Shown one piece after another: positions 46,313 through 57,349 of a stretch of 64,000 nucleotides of DNA. Source of the stretch: Paraburkholderia sp. FT54 (GTDB lineage: Bacteria > Pseudomonadota > Gammaproteobacteria > Burkholderiales > Burkholderiaceae). Made by a program: the position numbers and the translations under genes. The notes beneath the pieces were generated by a model. It made no database searches. It saw only the letters and a list, made by a program, of their open reading frames with translations, and was not told where the DNA came from. The stretch's first letter is position 1. Each line of letters opens with the position of its first letter. The stretch lies in contig NZ_CP134195.1 in the NCBI RefSeq assembly GCF_031585635.1, positions 3,658,001 to 3,722,000 of the forward strand, given 5' to 3'.

Positions 46313-46912
46313 CTAACGGCTTTCGCTTTGATACGAAACAATCAATTTTTCCAGCGCGGCCCACGTGAGACGCACCGCATCCGGCAAGTGCAGGAAGCGC
46401 GCGTCGTGATGCAGGCCGAGCGTGAAGCTGTACAGTTCGAACAGCATCAGTTGCGGATCAGTGTCGGCACGCAGATGCCCTTCTTCCATTGCCTGCGAAA
46501 TCGCGCGCGTGAGCGCCGCGCGCCAGACCGTCACACTCGACACCAGTTGCTCACGCACCGGGTTATCCGCGCGGTCGTCGTATTCGACGGCGCCGCTGAT
46601 GTAGATGCAGCCGGTGGTGACTTCCTGAATGCGTTTCTCGATCCAGCGGGAAATCATCGCGCGCAAGCGCGGCAATCCACGAGGCTCGCGCAAGCTCGGG
46701 AAAAACACCTCGTCTTCGAAACGACGGTGATACTCGCGCACGACTTCGACCTGCAAATCCTCGCGCGACCCGAAATGCGCGAACACCCCGCTTTTGCTCA
46801 TCTGCATGCGCTCAGCCAGCAGCCCAATCGTCAGACCTTCCAGTCCGTCGCGGCTTGCCAGATCAAGTGCTGCATCGAGAATTGCGACTCGCGTCTGTTC
46901 GCCTTTTCGCAT
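46313..46912 (-). CDS. TetR-family transcriptional regulator
   Basis: A 199-residue repressor. The N-terminal HTH (about 25-48, IGLLAERMQMSKSGVFAHFGSR) is followed by a ligand-binding C-terminal domain (YsiA-type, with CIYISGAVEYDDR). It is encoded first in the beta-oxidation operon and probably senses a fatty acyl-CoA. The ligand is inferred from context. A perfect 18-bp palindrome lies 87 bp upstream of its start. Confidence 0.85.
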   Translation of the reverse strand: MRKGEQTRVAILDAALDLASRDGLEGLTIGLLAERMQMSKSGVFAHFGSREDLQVEVVREYHRRFEDEVFFPSLREPRGLPRLRAMISRWIEKRIQEVTTGCIYISGAVEYDDRADNPVREQLVSSVTVWRAALTRAISQAMEEGHLRADTDPQLMLFELYSFTLGLHHDARFLHLPDAVRLTWAALEKLIVSYQSESR

Positions 46913-46998
46913 AGCTTTTTACCGTTCTAATGTGACCGAAAGAAAATCGAACGGCCGTACTATTATTGAGTGGCGCCGTCCGCGAAACAAGGACTTTA

Positions 46999-47016
46999 TT
47001 AGAAACCGGTTTCTAA
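46999..47016. promoter_or_regulatory. Candidate TetR operator palindrome
   Basis: TTAGAAACCGGTTTCTAA is a perfect 18-bp inverted repeat upstream of the TetR gene. A further half-site (AACCTGGTTT) lies directly beside it. A plausible promoter (TTGTTT, 17 bp, AATAAT) for tetR sits between the palindrome and the gene on the minus strand. Binding by the adjacent regulator is inferred. Confidence 0.6.
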
Positions 47017-47334
47017 CCTGGTTTCAATTCTGCGGCATCCGTCAATCAGAGGAATGAGATTTTTTAGAGGCGTTTGCCTTGAGACGGGGTTGCCTGCCCA
47101 AGTGCGCGCTTTCTTCTGATTGACGCAGCCGGCCGACATGATGCAGCAAGTCGGCGCAAATGCAGAAGCGTTTGGCGTATCGCGGGTATTGGAGGACGCC
47201 CGCGGCGGTGTGGGCTGCCGGATGGAACGACGTCGGTCGTTTCGTCAGACGCAGGCCTGGCATGGCGTTGCCGCCTTGGCGCCGGCCCGCTCAGGCCTCT
47301 TGGATGGGCGTGCGTAGGAAGAAAAAAGACCGCG
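47017..47334. other. Intergenic region before the TPR-glycosyltransferase gene end
   Basis: 318 bp between the regulatory palindrome and the stop of the next minus-strand gene. Short open frames on both strands (about 65-73 codons) overlap one another and lack ribosome-binding sites and family motifs. I see no RNA gene. Nothing further can be named. Confidence 0.35.
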
Positions 47335-48903
47335 TCACGAAGCGTTGTCGTGCATCGGGAAAGTTTGCGTAAGCGCGGTGGCAACCCGCACCAGCACGTC
47401 GTTCCAATCTCCGCGCCGCGTCTGGGTGAAAAGACGCAATCCGGGATACCACGGGCTGTCGTCCCGGCCATACAGCCAGCGCCAGCACCCCGCGAAGCGG
47501 TTGAGCAGCCAGACCGGCTTGCCCATCGCCGCGGCAAGATGCGCTACCGAGGTATCGACGGAAATTACGAGGTCCAGGTTCTCGATCAACGCCGCGGTAT
47601 CGGCGAAGTCTGTGATTTCGTCCGTCCAGTCCGTGAGGAGCGAACGGGTGGCAGTGTCGGGAAGCTTGGCTGGATCGTCGGCTTTTTGCAGACTGATCCA
47701 GCGCACGTGGGGCAGCGCCAGCAGCGGCGCGAATTGCACGGCTGCCAGGCTGCGCAAAGCGTCCAGGTGAAAGCCGGAATGACCACCGGCCCAGACCACG
47801 CCGACGCGCGGCAAACGGGGATCGGGCAGTGCGTCGAGTCGCGCGCGCCAGGCGGCGGCGAGCCCGCTATCGGCATGAAGGTAAGGAAGCGCGGCTGGCA
47901 CTGTGGCCACTCGCGTCGCGAACGCCGACGGCATGGACATCAGCGGCACATATTGGTCCCAGCTGGACAGATCGGCCGGGACCGCGTCGAGCAACACGAG
48001 GCCCGGCCAGCGTGAGCATAGCGATTGCGCGTAAAGGCGGCGCAAGGGTGGCGGACACAGATACCCGACCTGACGAAAGTGCTTCAGCGCCATTGGCAAA
48101 TAGCGCACGAACTGCAAGCTGTCACCAAGCCCTTGCTCATGAAGGACCAGCAGACGCCCCTGCGGCGCGCGCGCTGTTTGCGTAACGTGACCGTTGGGAG
48201 CGCTTTCACCCATCCAGCGCGGCAGCGGCACTTCCAAAGGAACACGCATCGGTGTGCCGTCGGCGAGCTTGAAGCCGAACCAGCGGTCCTCGAAATACGG
48301 CCACGCTTCTTCGTAACGGCCAGTCGCCAGCAGCGCCATGGCCAGGTTGTTGCGCGCGACGAGGTTGGCGGGCGCCAGTTCGATGGCGCGCCGGTAATGA
48401 TGCTCGGCTTCTTCCAATGCGCCGAGGTCCGCGTAGACGCGGCCCAGATTGTTGTGCGCCGCCGAGTGGTCCGGTTCGAGTTCGAGCGTTCGCCGATAGC
48501 TGACCGCCGCGCCCTCGAGGTTGCCAAGATGCTGCAGAGTCAATGCGAGGTTGTAATGGAACGCGACAAAATCGGGCTGAAGTGCCAGTCCCTGCCGAAT
48601 ACTCTGCACGGCGCCGGCGAAGTCTCCCAGCTTGAGGCGAATGGCGTAAAGCGTGTTGAACAGAATCGGCTCCGGCCGAATCTCGATCGCGCGTTCGAGC
48701 CAGAGCAGCGCGTCTTGCGCGTGGCCGGACGCTAGCGCGAGCAGGCCTCGCAAGTGGATGGCGCCGACATGCTCGGCGTCCTCGGTGAGGATTCGATCGG
48801 CGAGTGCACGCACCACGTCATGGCGACCAGCCTGATAGGCCTGCACGGCCTCGTCGTGAAGACTTGAATGATCGGCAGCTTGGGAGGAAGGGGAATCGGA
48901 CAT
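47335..48903 (-). CDS. TPR protein with glycosyltransferase-9-like domain
   Basis: A 522-residue cytoplasmic protein. About six tetratricopeptide repeats occupy residues 15-215 (units such as AFHYNLALTLQHLGNLEGAA and AAHNNLGRVYADLGALEEAE). A C-terminal domain resembles GT9/ADP-heptose transferase or O-GlcNAc transferase-like proteins, with HEQGLGDSLQFVRYLP, GVVWAGG and ISVDTSVAHLAAAMGKPVW. The acceptor is unknown. Such proteins can glycosylate flagellin or other surface proteins. Nothing in the neighbourhood decides this. It is a single gene. Confidence 0.8.
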   Translation of the reverse strand: MSDSPSSQAADHSSLHDEAVQAYQAGRHDVVRALADRILTEDAEHVGAIHLRGLLALASGHAQDALLWLERAIEIRPEPILFNTLYAIRLKLGDFAGAVQSIRQGLALQPDFVAFHYNLALTLQHLGNLEGAAVSYRRTLELEPDHSAAHNNLGRVYADLGALEEAEHHYRRAIELAPANLVARNNLAMALLATGRYEEAWPYFEDRWFGFKLADGTPMRVPLEVPLPRWMGESAPNGHVTQTARAPQGRLLVLHEQGLGDSLQFVRYLPMALKHFRQVGYLCPPPLRRLYAQSLCSRWPGLVLLDAVPADLSSWDQYVPLMSMPSAFATRVATVPAALPYLHADSGLAAAWRARLDALPDPRLPRVGVVWAGGHSGFHLDALRSLAAVQFAPLLALPHVRWISLQKADDPAKLPDTATRSLLTDWTDEITDFADTAALIENLDLVISVDTSVAHLAAAMGKPVWLLNRFAGCWRWLYGRDDSPWYPGLRLFTQTRRGDWNDVLVRVATALTQTFPMHDNAS

Positions 48904-49122
48904 GGTTGGCGAATGGGTGGGTATCCATTACGCAGCCGATCCGGTTGCCGTGAGCGCGCAGTCGAAACGGCAGCGAGGCTTGAGGAAGGAGACGGTTTGA
49001 GTGGCGCGTGCAATGCGCCGGACCGCTCGATTTATAACGAGCGCAGATTATCTTTGCCGAGGTGTAGGCAGTCTCTAGGAACAATCCGAAACGCGGTCTG
49101 CCGTACGTCGATGCAGAGCAAA

Positions 49123-49149
49123 GCGGCTCAAGCATTGCGCTTGAGCCGC
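49123..49149. terminator. Hairpin after clsB
   Basis: Arms GCGGCTCAAG (49123-49132) and CTTGAGCCGC (49140-49149) around a 7-base loop, downstream of the minus-strand clsB stop. Only a few T residues follow it on that strand. Confidence 0.55.
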
Positions 49150-49191
49150 GCCGGGCAGGCGTTGCTCGCAAATGCGTTACCGCGGCTCAGT

Positions 49192-50451
49192 TCAGTCGTA
49201 TCCACCCACCGTCAGCAGCTTCATCACGGCCCGGTAGGTCGTGTAGGCGAGCCAGTTGAGCGCGCGCTCACCGGCCGGCCGGGCGTCGTAGCGCGCTTCG
49301 TCGATACGGCGCGAGTCCTTGAACGCGACGAGCATCGCTTCGCGCAGCGCGTCGATCGACGGGTCGTTCACCAGCACCACATTGGCTTCGTTGTTGAGCA
49401 TCAGGCTCAGCGCGTCGAGGTTCGACGAGCCGACCGTCGCCCAGTTCGAGTCCACCACCGCGACCTTGCCGTGCAGCAGCGTTTTCTCGTACTCGGCGAT
49501 CTGCACGCCGGCCTTGAGCAGCGCGCGATACAGAAACGGCACCGCGTAATCGAGCGCCTTGAACTCCTTGCGCCCGATAATGAGCTTCACCACAACGCCG
49601 CGTCGCGCCGCAAACACCAGCGCGCGCCGCAGTTTGCGCCCCGGCATGAAGTACGGATTGGCGAGCAGCACTTCGTTGCGCGCCTGGCCGATTGCGGCCA
49701 GATACGCCTTCTCAATGGCGCGCCGGTTGATCAGGTTGTCGCGCGCGACGAACGCCACGCAGGGCTGGCCGCCCGCCCACAATTCCTCGTTACGACGCCG
49801 GCGCCTGCGCCGCAGACTGCCGAGCGAGGCCGTGGTGTTCGGCCCGAGATCGGGCTCCAAAGACTCGATCGGCCGATGCCCGAGGCGAATCCGGCGCCAC
49901 TGCACCTCGAACGCCTGGCGGATATCGGCGACCACGGGCCCGTGCAATTCGACCGCGAAATCCCAGCGCCGGTACGGCAGTTTCTCGCCGTTGTTCTCGT
50001 AGTCGTCGACGATATTGATTCCGCCGCAGTACGCGAACTGATCGTCGATCACCGCCAGTTTGCGATGCGTGCGCGAAAAGCCGAAGCGGCCGAACAGATG
50101 CGGGTTGTAGATGCGATGGTCGATGCCGGCGGCAGGCCACTCGTTGAACATCGGCAAACGCTCGGTACCGATGCCGTCGGTGATCGCGCGCACCTTCACG
50201 CCGCGCGCAGCCGCGCGCGACAGCGCGGCGCTGACCGCTTTCCCGGCGTTGTCATGGCAAAAGATATACGTTTCGAGCACCACGTCGCTCTGCGCCGCAT
50301 CGATACGCGCGATCAGCGCGCTGAAGAACTCATCGCCGGAACGCAGCAGCTTGACGTCGTTCCCGCTGGTGAAGCGGTAACGCTGCCAGTAGCGGCGGCC
50401 GAGCAGCGATTGCCGCAGTCGGGCAAAGCGGCGCGCGCCGCCGACGCTCAC
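49192..50451 (-). CDS. clsB: Cardiolipin synthase B (phospholipase D superfamily)
   Basis: Joins two phosphatidylglycerol molecules, or phosphatidylglycerol and a second headgroup, to make cardiolipin at the inner membrane. It has 419 residues with two HKD motifs, HRKLAVIDDQFAYCGG (His129) and HGKVAVVDSNWATVGSSNLD (near residue 325). There is no N-terminal transmembrane pair, as is usual for ClsB. The GTG start overlaps the nudB TGA as GTGA, so the two are coupled. Confidence 0.88.
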   Translation of the reverse strand: MSVGGARRFARLRQSLLGRRYWQRYRFTSGNDVKLLRSGDEFFSALIARIDAAQSDVVLETYIFCHDNAGKAVSAALSRAAARGVKVRAITDGIGTERLPMFNEWPAAGIDHRIYNPHLFGRFGFSRTHRKLAVIDDQFAYCGGINIVDDYENNGEKLPYRRWDFAVELHGPVVADIRQAFEVQWRRIRLGHRPIESLEPDLGPNTTASLGSLRRRRRRRNEELWAGGQPCVAFVARDNLINRRAIEKAYLAAIGQARNEVLLANPYFMPGRKLRRALVFAARRGVVVKLIIGRKEFKALDYAVPFLYRALLKAGVQIAEYEKTLLHGKVAVVDSNWATVGSSNLDALSLMLNNEANVVLVNDPSIDALREAMLVAFKDSRRIDEARYDARPAGERALNWLAYTTYRAVMKLLTVGGYD

Positions 50452-50951
50452 CGGCCACGCTCCGTGGGATGCCCAACGACAGCACGCCCACTGAGCCGTT
50501 TAGGCAACTGCAAGATCGCATCGGCATTCGACGACGAAAAGCAGCGCGACGCTGCTTCGTCATACGGCAGCCACAGAAACGCCGTGTGTTCGCGCGGCGC
50601 CAGCGTGACCTCGAGTTGCTCGGGCACCTGAAGGCTGAACCAGTGCTCGGTGTTGTGGATCACGCCTTCGGCATAACGATAGCGAAACTCCGGGTAGATC
50701 TCGTATTCGATCGAATATTGCCAGTCGAACAACGCGCTGTGCGGCACTTGCGTGCCGCCCACCACGATGCCAGTCTCTTCGGCGACTTCACGCGCCGCCG
50801 TCTCGAGGAGCGGTTCATCGAGCTTATCCTTGGAGCCCGTGACCGACTGCCAGAAACCCGCGTGATCGGCGCGCTCGATCAGCAGCACGTCGAGCGCGGG
50901 CGTATGGATGATGACGAGTACGGATTGCGGAATCTTCGGCGGTTTCGGCAT
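50448..50951 (-). CDS. nudB: Dihydroneopterin triphosphate diphosphatase
   Basis: A 167-residue Nudix enzyme that removes pyrophosphate from dihydroneopterin triphosphate in folate synthesis. The Nudix box is at 39-62 (GSKDKLDEPLLETAAREVAE), with one residue more than consensus between the Gly and the first Glu. The ATG at 50951 starts MPKPPKIPQSVL. The longer frame reads back through a terminator and is discarded. The location between aspS and clsB fits Burkholderia-group genomes, and aspS-nudB is also an E. coli pairing. Confidence 0.88.
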   Translation of the reverse strand: MPKPPKIPQSVLVIIHTPALDVLLIERADHAGFWQSVTGSKDKLDEPLLETAAREVAEETGIVVGGTQVPHSALFDWQYSIEYEIYPEFRYRYAEGVIHNTEHWFSLQVPEQLEVTLAPREHTAFLWLPYDEAASRCFSSSNADAILQLPKRLSGRAVVGHPTERGR

Positions 50952-51047
50952 GGCGTGAAAACTGGGCGCAACGCTTGCGCGGTACATGTCGGAGATGGGT
51001 CCAATGGGCGCTCGAAAGCTTTGCATCGACTGTAACGCAAAAAACGA

Positions 51048-51070
51048 AAAAGGCGCATGACGCGCCTTTT
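51048..51070 (-). terminator. Rho-independent terminator of aspS
   Basis: Stem AAAAGGCGC (51048-51056) with GCGCCTTTT (51062-51070), 5-base loop, 50 bp downstream of the aspS stop. It is followed on the minus strand by a T-rich tract. Confidence 0.8.
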
Positions 51071-51122
51071 CCGGTTGCTCCTGCTGTCGTTTTTCAGGCA
51101 GCACTGACTGGCTTCAGTCCCA

Positions 51123-52922
<1,800 letters not shown>

Positions 52923-52998
52923 GATGTTTGTCTTTCGTTTTGCATTGGTTGAACGGCGCGCCGCAGTGAAACACTGCGTGAAAACCAGCGCGCCGGCA

Positions 52999-53652
52999 TT
53001 ACAGCGGAGGCTCGACTGTCGTGCGGCGCACCGGCGCCGGCGGCGCGGACGGCGCCACGACGCCCATCGAGACGATGTACTTGAGCGCAGCGTCGACCGT
53101 CATGTCGAGTTCGATCACTTCGCTCTTGGGCACCATCAGGAAGAAGCCGGACGTTGGATTCGGCGTAGTCGGCACATACACGCTGACGTGATCTTCTTTC
53201 AGGTGGTTGATGACGTCGCCGCCCGGAATGCCGGTCAGAAACGCAATCGTATAGGAGCCGCGGCGCGGGTATTCGATCAGAAGCGCTTTGCGAAACGCGT
53301 TGCCGCTGCTCGACAGCAGGGTATCGGACACCTGCTTGACGCTGGTGTAAATCGGGCCGACCACCGGAATGTGAGCGACCACGACTTCCCACCACTTCAC
53401 GAGCTTCTGCCCAATGAAGTTCTGCGTCAACAGTCCAACAACAAAGATGAAGGCGAGCGTGAGCACTGCGCCGAGGCCGGGCAGGCGAAAGCCGAACAGG
53501 CGCTCCGGCTGCCACGCGCGCGGCAGCAGCAGCAGCGTCTGGTCCATCGTGCCGATGATCAGGCCGAGCACCCACAGTGTGATGGCCAGAGGCACCAGCA
53601 CCAGCAGGCCAGTCAGGAACACCGATTTGAGCGTCGTTTTTTTCGTCGTCAT
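52999..53652 (-). CDS. DUF502 family membrane protein
   Basis: A 217-residue inner-membrane protein with two N-terminal hydrophobic helices (about 10-32 and 58-80) and a soluble remainder that carries [19 protein letters not shown] and [14 protein letters not shown], the family signatures. The function is unknown. The ATG at 53652 gives [13 protein letters not shown]. It lies between the FmdB gene and aspS on the same strand, an arrangement often seen in betaproteobacteria, and is probably co-transcribed with them. Confidence 0.85.
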   Translation of the reverse strand: MTTKKTTLKSVFLTGLLVLVPLAITLWVLGLIIGTMDQTLLLLPRAWQPERLFGFRLPGLGAVLTLAFIFVVGLLTQNFIGQKLVKWWEVVVAHIPVVGPIYTSVKQVSDTLLSSSGNAFRKALLIEYPRRGSYTIAFLTGIPGGDVINHLKEDHVSVYVPTTPNPTSGFFLMVPKSEVIELDMTVDAALKYIVSMGVVAPSAPPAPVRRTTVEPPL

Positions 53653-53727
53653 GTGTACCGCCAGAAAGCCGCGCGGGCCGAAGCCCAAGGCGCGGCGTGT
53701 GCGCCGCCCCTGAGGGCGGCAGTCCCA

Positions 53728-54129
53728 CTAGGCGCTGCCGGAACCGCTCGAACTCGCCGAAGCGGCCGGTGCGGCAGCAGGCGCGGACGGCTTCGCGGCC
53801 GCGCTCGATGAACCGGCTGCGGCCGTGCTGCTGGCCGAAGCCGCGTCGGATTGCGCGGCGCCATTATTGGCGCCCGCGTTCTCGCCGGAGGCGCCATTCG
53901 AGGCGCCGTTGGCGTCAGGCTTGGCAGGCGCGCTCGTGCCGCCATTGCCGCCGCGAAAATCGGTCACGTACCAGCCGGAACCCTTCAACTGGAAGCCGGC
54001 AGCTGTGACCTGCTTGCGAAACGTGTCTTTCCCGCACTCGGGACATTGCGTCAACTGGGGGTCGCTGATCTTCTGGAGCACGTCCTTCCCGAAGTCGCAT
54101 GATTCGCAACGATAAGCGTAGATCGGCAT
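53728..54129 (-). CDS. FmdB-type zinc-ribbon protein
   Basis: A 133-residue protein. The zinc ribbon is at 1-45 (MPIYAYRCESCDFGKDV, CPECGKDTFRKQV) with two CxxC knuckles, followed by SGWYVTDFRGG. The remaining 65 residues are an Ala/Ser/Gly/Asn-rich low-complexity tail. The function is unknown; a regulatory DNA- or protein-binding role was proposed for FmdB. It is probably the first gene of the FmdB-DUF502-aspS unit. Confidence 0.85.
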   Translation of the reverse strand: MPIYAYRCESCDFGKDVLQKISDPQLTQCPECGKDTFRKQVTAAGFQLKGSGWYVTDFRGGNGGTSAPAKPDANGASNGASGENAGANNGAAQSDAASASSTAAAGSSSAAAKPSAPAAAPAASASSSGSGSA

Positions 54130-54311
54130 GATCTTTTTCCCTACTGAAATCTAGTAAACGCTTGCAAAGCCTTGAATTATAGCCGCAAACCATACCCCTT
54201 CCCCGGATTTCGGGGACGAGCGCACGACGCAGCCGCCGTTCGGTTAAGTGGGGGCGGCCGCGCTCGAATCAAGTACGGCCCGCGCCGCCGTGGAGCGCCG
54301 CAGCCGCACTG

Positions 54312-54935
54312 TCAGACGCGGCGGCGCCAGGTTAGCCAGCGCTCACGTCCCGCGAAGACGGCAATCGAATCGTGCACGGCTTCGTCTTCGATCAGTTCGA
54401 AGTACGGGCTGAGCAGCGCGTCGAGTTCCGCGCGCTCGATACCGAACGGCGGCCCTTTCGGCGTCGCGCCGATGAAAAAGAAGCCCGCGAGCAGCGCGCC
54501 GCCGGGCAACAGATCGGCCATCCTTCGTGCATAGTCCGTGCGGCGCGCGAGCGGCAGCGCGCAGAGGAACGCGCGCTCGTAGATCCAGTCGGGCGTGAAA
54601 GGCGGTTCATACGTGAAGAAATCCGCCTGCTCGACCAGATGCGCATGCTCTGTGCCCAACTGCTCATGCGCCGCCGCGACGGCGGCCGGCGAAAAGTCGA
54701 TCGCCCGGACCGGATTGCCCTGCCCAGCCAGCCAGACCGCTTCGTACGCGCTGCCGCAACCTGGAATCAACACGGCGGCGCCGGCATGGCGCGCCGCAAA
54801 CGACTGAAACGCGGACGGCACACCCGCCTGATCCCACGGCATGAAGCGGCGCTCGAAACGCTCGTCCCAGAACTCTGGCGAGTTAGGGTCGCGGCTCTCG
54901 AATTCGGGCACGGAGGGTTGGGTCGGGTCGCTCAT
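54312..54935 (-). CDS. Thiopurine S-methyltransferase-like SAM methyltransferase
   Basis: A 207-residue TPMT-family methyltransferase. The fold signature PEFWDERFERRFMPWDQAGVP starts at about residue 20, with the SAM site VLIPGCGSAYEAVWLA and the DFFTY segment. The substrate in bacteria is uncertain (tellurite, selenite or thiol compounds). The ATG at 54935 has GAGG at a suitable distance. The longer frame begins at the ubiB stop. It is located just downstream of ubiB on the same strand. Confidence 0.82.
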   Translation of the reverse strand: MSDPTQPSVPEFESRDPNSPEFWDERFERRFMPWDQAGVPSAFQSFAARHAGAAVLIPGCGSAYEAVWLAGQGNPVRAIDFSPAAVAAAHEQLGTEHAHLVEQADFFTYEPPFTPDWIYERAFLCALPLARRTDYARRMADLLPGGALLAGFFFIGATPKGPPFGIERAELDALLSPYFELIEDEAVHDSIAVFAGRERWLTWRRRV

Positions 54936-54958
54936 CAGATGCCTCGCAGTGGTCGCCA

Positions 54959-56536
54959 TCAGCCGCCGTAAGCGAGCGCCAGAAACGCCCGCGCCAGCAC
55001 CGCACCCACACCGACCGCTACGCCGAACAGCAGCAAGCTTTGCAACAACCGGTTGGTGCGTTTCTGCTCGAGCAGAATCTGGCGAATCATGTCGTCATTC
55101 GCGCCGCGCTTGTTGTCGTGGCGCTCAGCCAGCACGTGATGAATCAGGCGCGGCAACTGTGGCAGCGTCTTGCTCCACTGCGGCGCCTCGATCTTCAGAC
55201 GCTCGTACCAGCCGCGCAGGCCGATCTGTTCGTTCATCCAGCGTTCGAGGTAGGGCTTGGCCGTCTTCCACAGGTCGAGTTCCGGGTCGAGGGAACGGCC
55301 GAGGCCTTCCACGTTCAGCATGGTTTTTTGCAGCAGCACCAGTTGCGGCTGGATCTCGACGTTGAAGCGCCGCGAAGTCGAGAACAGGCGCATCAGGACC
55401 TGGCCGAGCGAAATATCCTTCAGCGCGCGGTCGAAGTACGGCTCGCAGACCGCGCGGATCGCGCTCTCGAGTTCTTCGACGCGGGTAGTCGGCGGCACCC
55501 AGCCCGACTCCAGATGCAGCGTGGCGACGCGATGGTAGTCGCGCTTGAAGAACGCGAGGAAGTTCTGCGCGAGGTAGTTCTTATCGAAGTCCGACAGCGC
55601 GCCGATGATGCCGAAATCGAGCGCGATATAGCGGCCGAAGTGCGCCGGATCGAGACTCACCTGGATGTTGCCTGGGTGCATGTCGGCGTGAAAAAAGCCG
55701 TCGCGGAACACCTGTGTGAAGAAAATCTCGACGCCTTCGCGTGCCAGCTTCGGAATGTCCACGCCGGCCGCGCGCAGCGTCTCCACCTGGCTGATCGGCA
55801 CGCCAACCATGCGCTCCATGACCAGTACCGTGGGCGTGCAAAACTCCCAGTACATCTCCGGCACGAGCAGCAGGTCGAGCCCGGCGAAGTTGCGCCGCAG
55901 CTGGCTGCCGTTGGCCGCCTCGCGCATCAGGTCGAGTTCGTCGTGCAGGTATTTGTCGAATTCGGCGACCACCTCGCGCGGCTTCAGACGCTTGCCGTCG
56001 GCCCACAGGCGCTCGGCCCACACAGCGATGTCACGCAGCAAAGCGAGGTCGGAGTCGATCACCGGCAGCATGTTCGGGCGCAGCACCTTCACGGCGACGG
56101 CCTTGCCGGCGTGTTGCCCCGCCTTGACCGTGGCGAAGTGCACCTGCGCGATCGAGGCGCTCGCCACCGGCACCCGCTCGAAGTCGTCGAACAGCACGTC
56201 GACCGGCGCGCCAAGCGACTTCTCGACCAGCCCGATCGCCACCGCGGAATCGAACGGCGGCACCTGATCCTGGAGCTTCGCCAGTTCATTGGCGATATCC
56301 ACCGGCAACAGGTCGCGCCGCGTGGACAACACCTGTCCGAATTTGACGAAGATCGGCCCGAGACTTTCCAGCGCCAGACGCAAACGCACGCCCGGCGGCG
56401 CGTCGAACTTGCGGCCGATGGTGGTGATACGCAGCAGCAGACGCACACGCCGGTCGTTGACCCGGCTGAGCATCATCTCATCGAGACCAAAGCGGATGAC
56501 TGTGAAAAAAATCTTGAGGAAACGCAGAAAACGCAT
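54959..56536 (-). CDS. ubiB: Ubiquinone biosynthesis regulatory protein kinase-like UbiB
   Basis: A 525-residue ABC1/ADCK-type atypical kinase required for aerobic ubiquinone synthesis. It has the family KxGQ motif in [16 protein letters not shown], the Ala-rich loop [26 protein letters not shown] and the metal-site DFGIIG. One hydrophobic C-terminal helix (about 500-520) anchors it in the membrane. It lies 15 bp behind ubiJ and ahead of the TPMT-like gene. Confidence 0.93.
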   Translation of the reverse strand: MRFLRFLKIFFTVIRFGLDEMMLSRVNDRRVRLLLRITTIGRKFDAPPGVRLRLALESLGPIFVKFGQVLSTRRDLLPVDIANELAKLQDQVPPFDSAVAIGLVEKSLGAPVDVLFDDFERVPVASASIAQVHFATVKAGQHAGKAVAVKVLRPNMLPVIDSDLALLRDIAVWAERLWADGKRLKPREVVAEFDKYLHDELDLMREAANGSQLRRNFAGLDLLLVPEMYWEFCTPTVLVMERMVGVPISQVETLRAAGVDIPKLAREGVEIFFTQVFRDGFFHADMHPGNIQVSLDPAHFGRYIALDFGIIGALSDFDKNYLAQNFLAFFKRDYHRVATLHLESGWVPPTTRVEELESAIRAVCEPYFDRALKDISLGQVLMRLFSTSRRFNVEIQPQLVLLQKTMLNVEGLGRSLDPELDLWKTAKPYLERWMNEQIGLRGWYERLKIEAPQWSKTLPQLPRLIHHVLAERHDNKRGANDDMIRQILLEQKRTNRLLQSLLLFGVAVGVGAVLARAFLALAYGG

Positions 56537-56551
56537 AGTTGTGCCCGGTGA

Positions 56552-57196
56552 CTAGCGCGTGCCGCGCGACGTGGCGGCGCCGCCCGGCGCATTGGCGCCG
56601 CGGGCTTCGACCTTCTGTGCAAGACGCTCGATGCGTTTTTCCACGCGCGCCAGTGCGTCGCGCGCGCGGGCCAGTTCGACGTTGAAGTCCTCCAGTGCGG
56701 CGCGACGCACCAGTTGCGGATTCTCGTCGAGCAGATACTCGGCAGCGGTGTCGAGCAGATTGCGACCGGTGCGTTGCACATGTTCGCCGACCGAGCGCAC
56801 GACCGACGCCACCCGCCACGCCGGACCGTCGCCGATGAGTTTGGCCAGGTCTTCTTCCGGCTCCCAGCGCAGATGTTCGGCAAGCCTGGCGATCACGGTG
56901 GCGAACTCGGCGTCACCTTCGATCTTCACGTGCTTCATCACCGCCGCCTGGCCGCCTTGGACGAAGGCCGGCAACGCGTCGGACGGCACCGAGATGGTCA
57001 CGTCGAACTGTTGCGCCTCGGTGGCGGCGACGGTACTCAGATAGCCGTCCGGTTGCACCAGCAGCATCAGCACGACCGGCGGGCAGGACAGTCTGGCGGT
57101 CTTGCCCGCATAGGGGGCGAGTCGCTCACGAGCCCACGATTCGCGGGCGAGCAGATGATTGACAGCAGCAGCGAAGGGCTTGGCGGCGAGGGTCAT
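56552..57196 (-). CDS. ubiJ: Ubiquinone biosynthesis accessory factor UbiJ (SCP2 domain)
   Basis: A 214-residue lipid-binding SCP2 protein that holds ubiquinone intermediates in the soluble Ubi complex. The SCP2-like domain covers about 10-115, and a C-terminal coiled coil (LEDFNVELARARDALARVEKR at about 165-190) is typical. Its tail is low-complexity. The ATG at 57196 was chosen because the TTG upstream lacks support. It lies between the Tim44-like gene (terminator between) and ubiB. Confidence 0.85.
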   Translation of the reverse strand: MTLAAKPFAAAVNHLLARESWARERLAPYAGKTARLSCPPVVLMLLVQPDGYLSTVAATEAQQFDVTISVPSDALPAFVQGGQAAVMKHVKIEGDAEFATVIARLAEHLRWEPEEDLAKLIGDGPAWRVASVVRSVGEHVQRTGRNLLDTAAEYLLDENPQLVRRAALEDFNVELARARDALARVEKRIERLAQKVEARGANAPGGAATSRGTR

Positions 57197-57213
57197 TGAA
57201 AGTGGCAAGAAAA

Positions 57214-57244
57214 AACCCGCGCGAGCGAGGTGCCCGCGCGGGTT
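57214..57244 (-). terminator. Rho-independent terminator of the Tim44-like gene
   Basis: Stem AACCCGCGCG (57214-57223) with CGCGCGGGTT (57235-57244), 11-base loop, followed on the minus strand by six T residues. Confidence 0.75.
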
Positions 57245-57349
57245 CCTATTGTAACGTCCGTTCGCTTCGCGGCCTGCTATGCCGAACGGCCAACGCGCGT
57301 TGCCAGGTCAGGACGCGCAGCCCTGACGTGGCCCTGTCGCGCTGTTGTC

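Noticed and set aside
47042..47317. Small ORFs of 65-73 codons on both strands downstream of the TetR operator
   Set aside because: They overlap each other, lack ribosome-binding sites and show no recognisable motif. One could be a real small protein, but I cannot support it.
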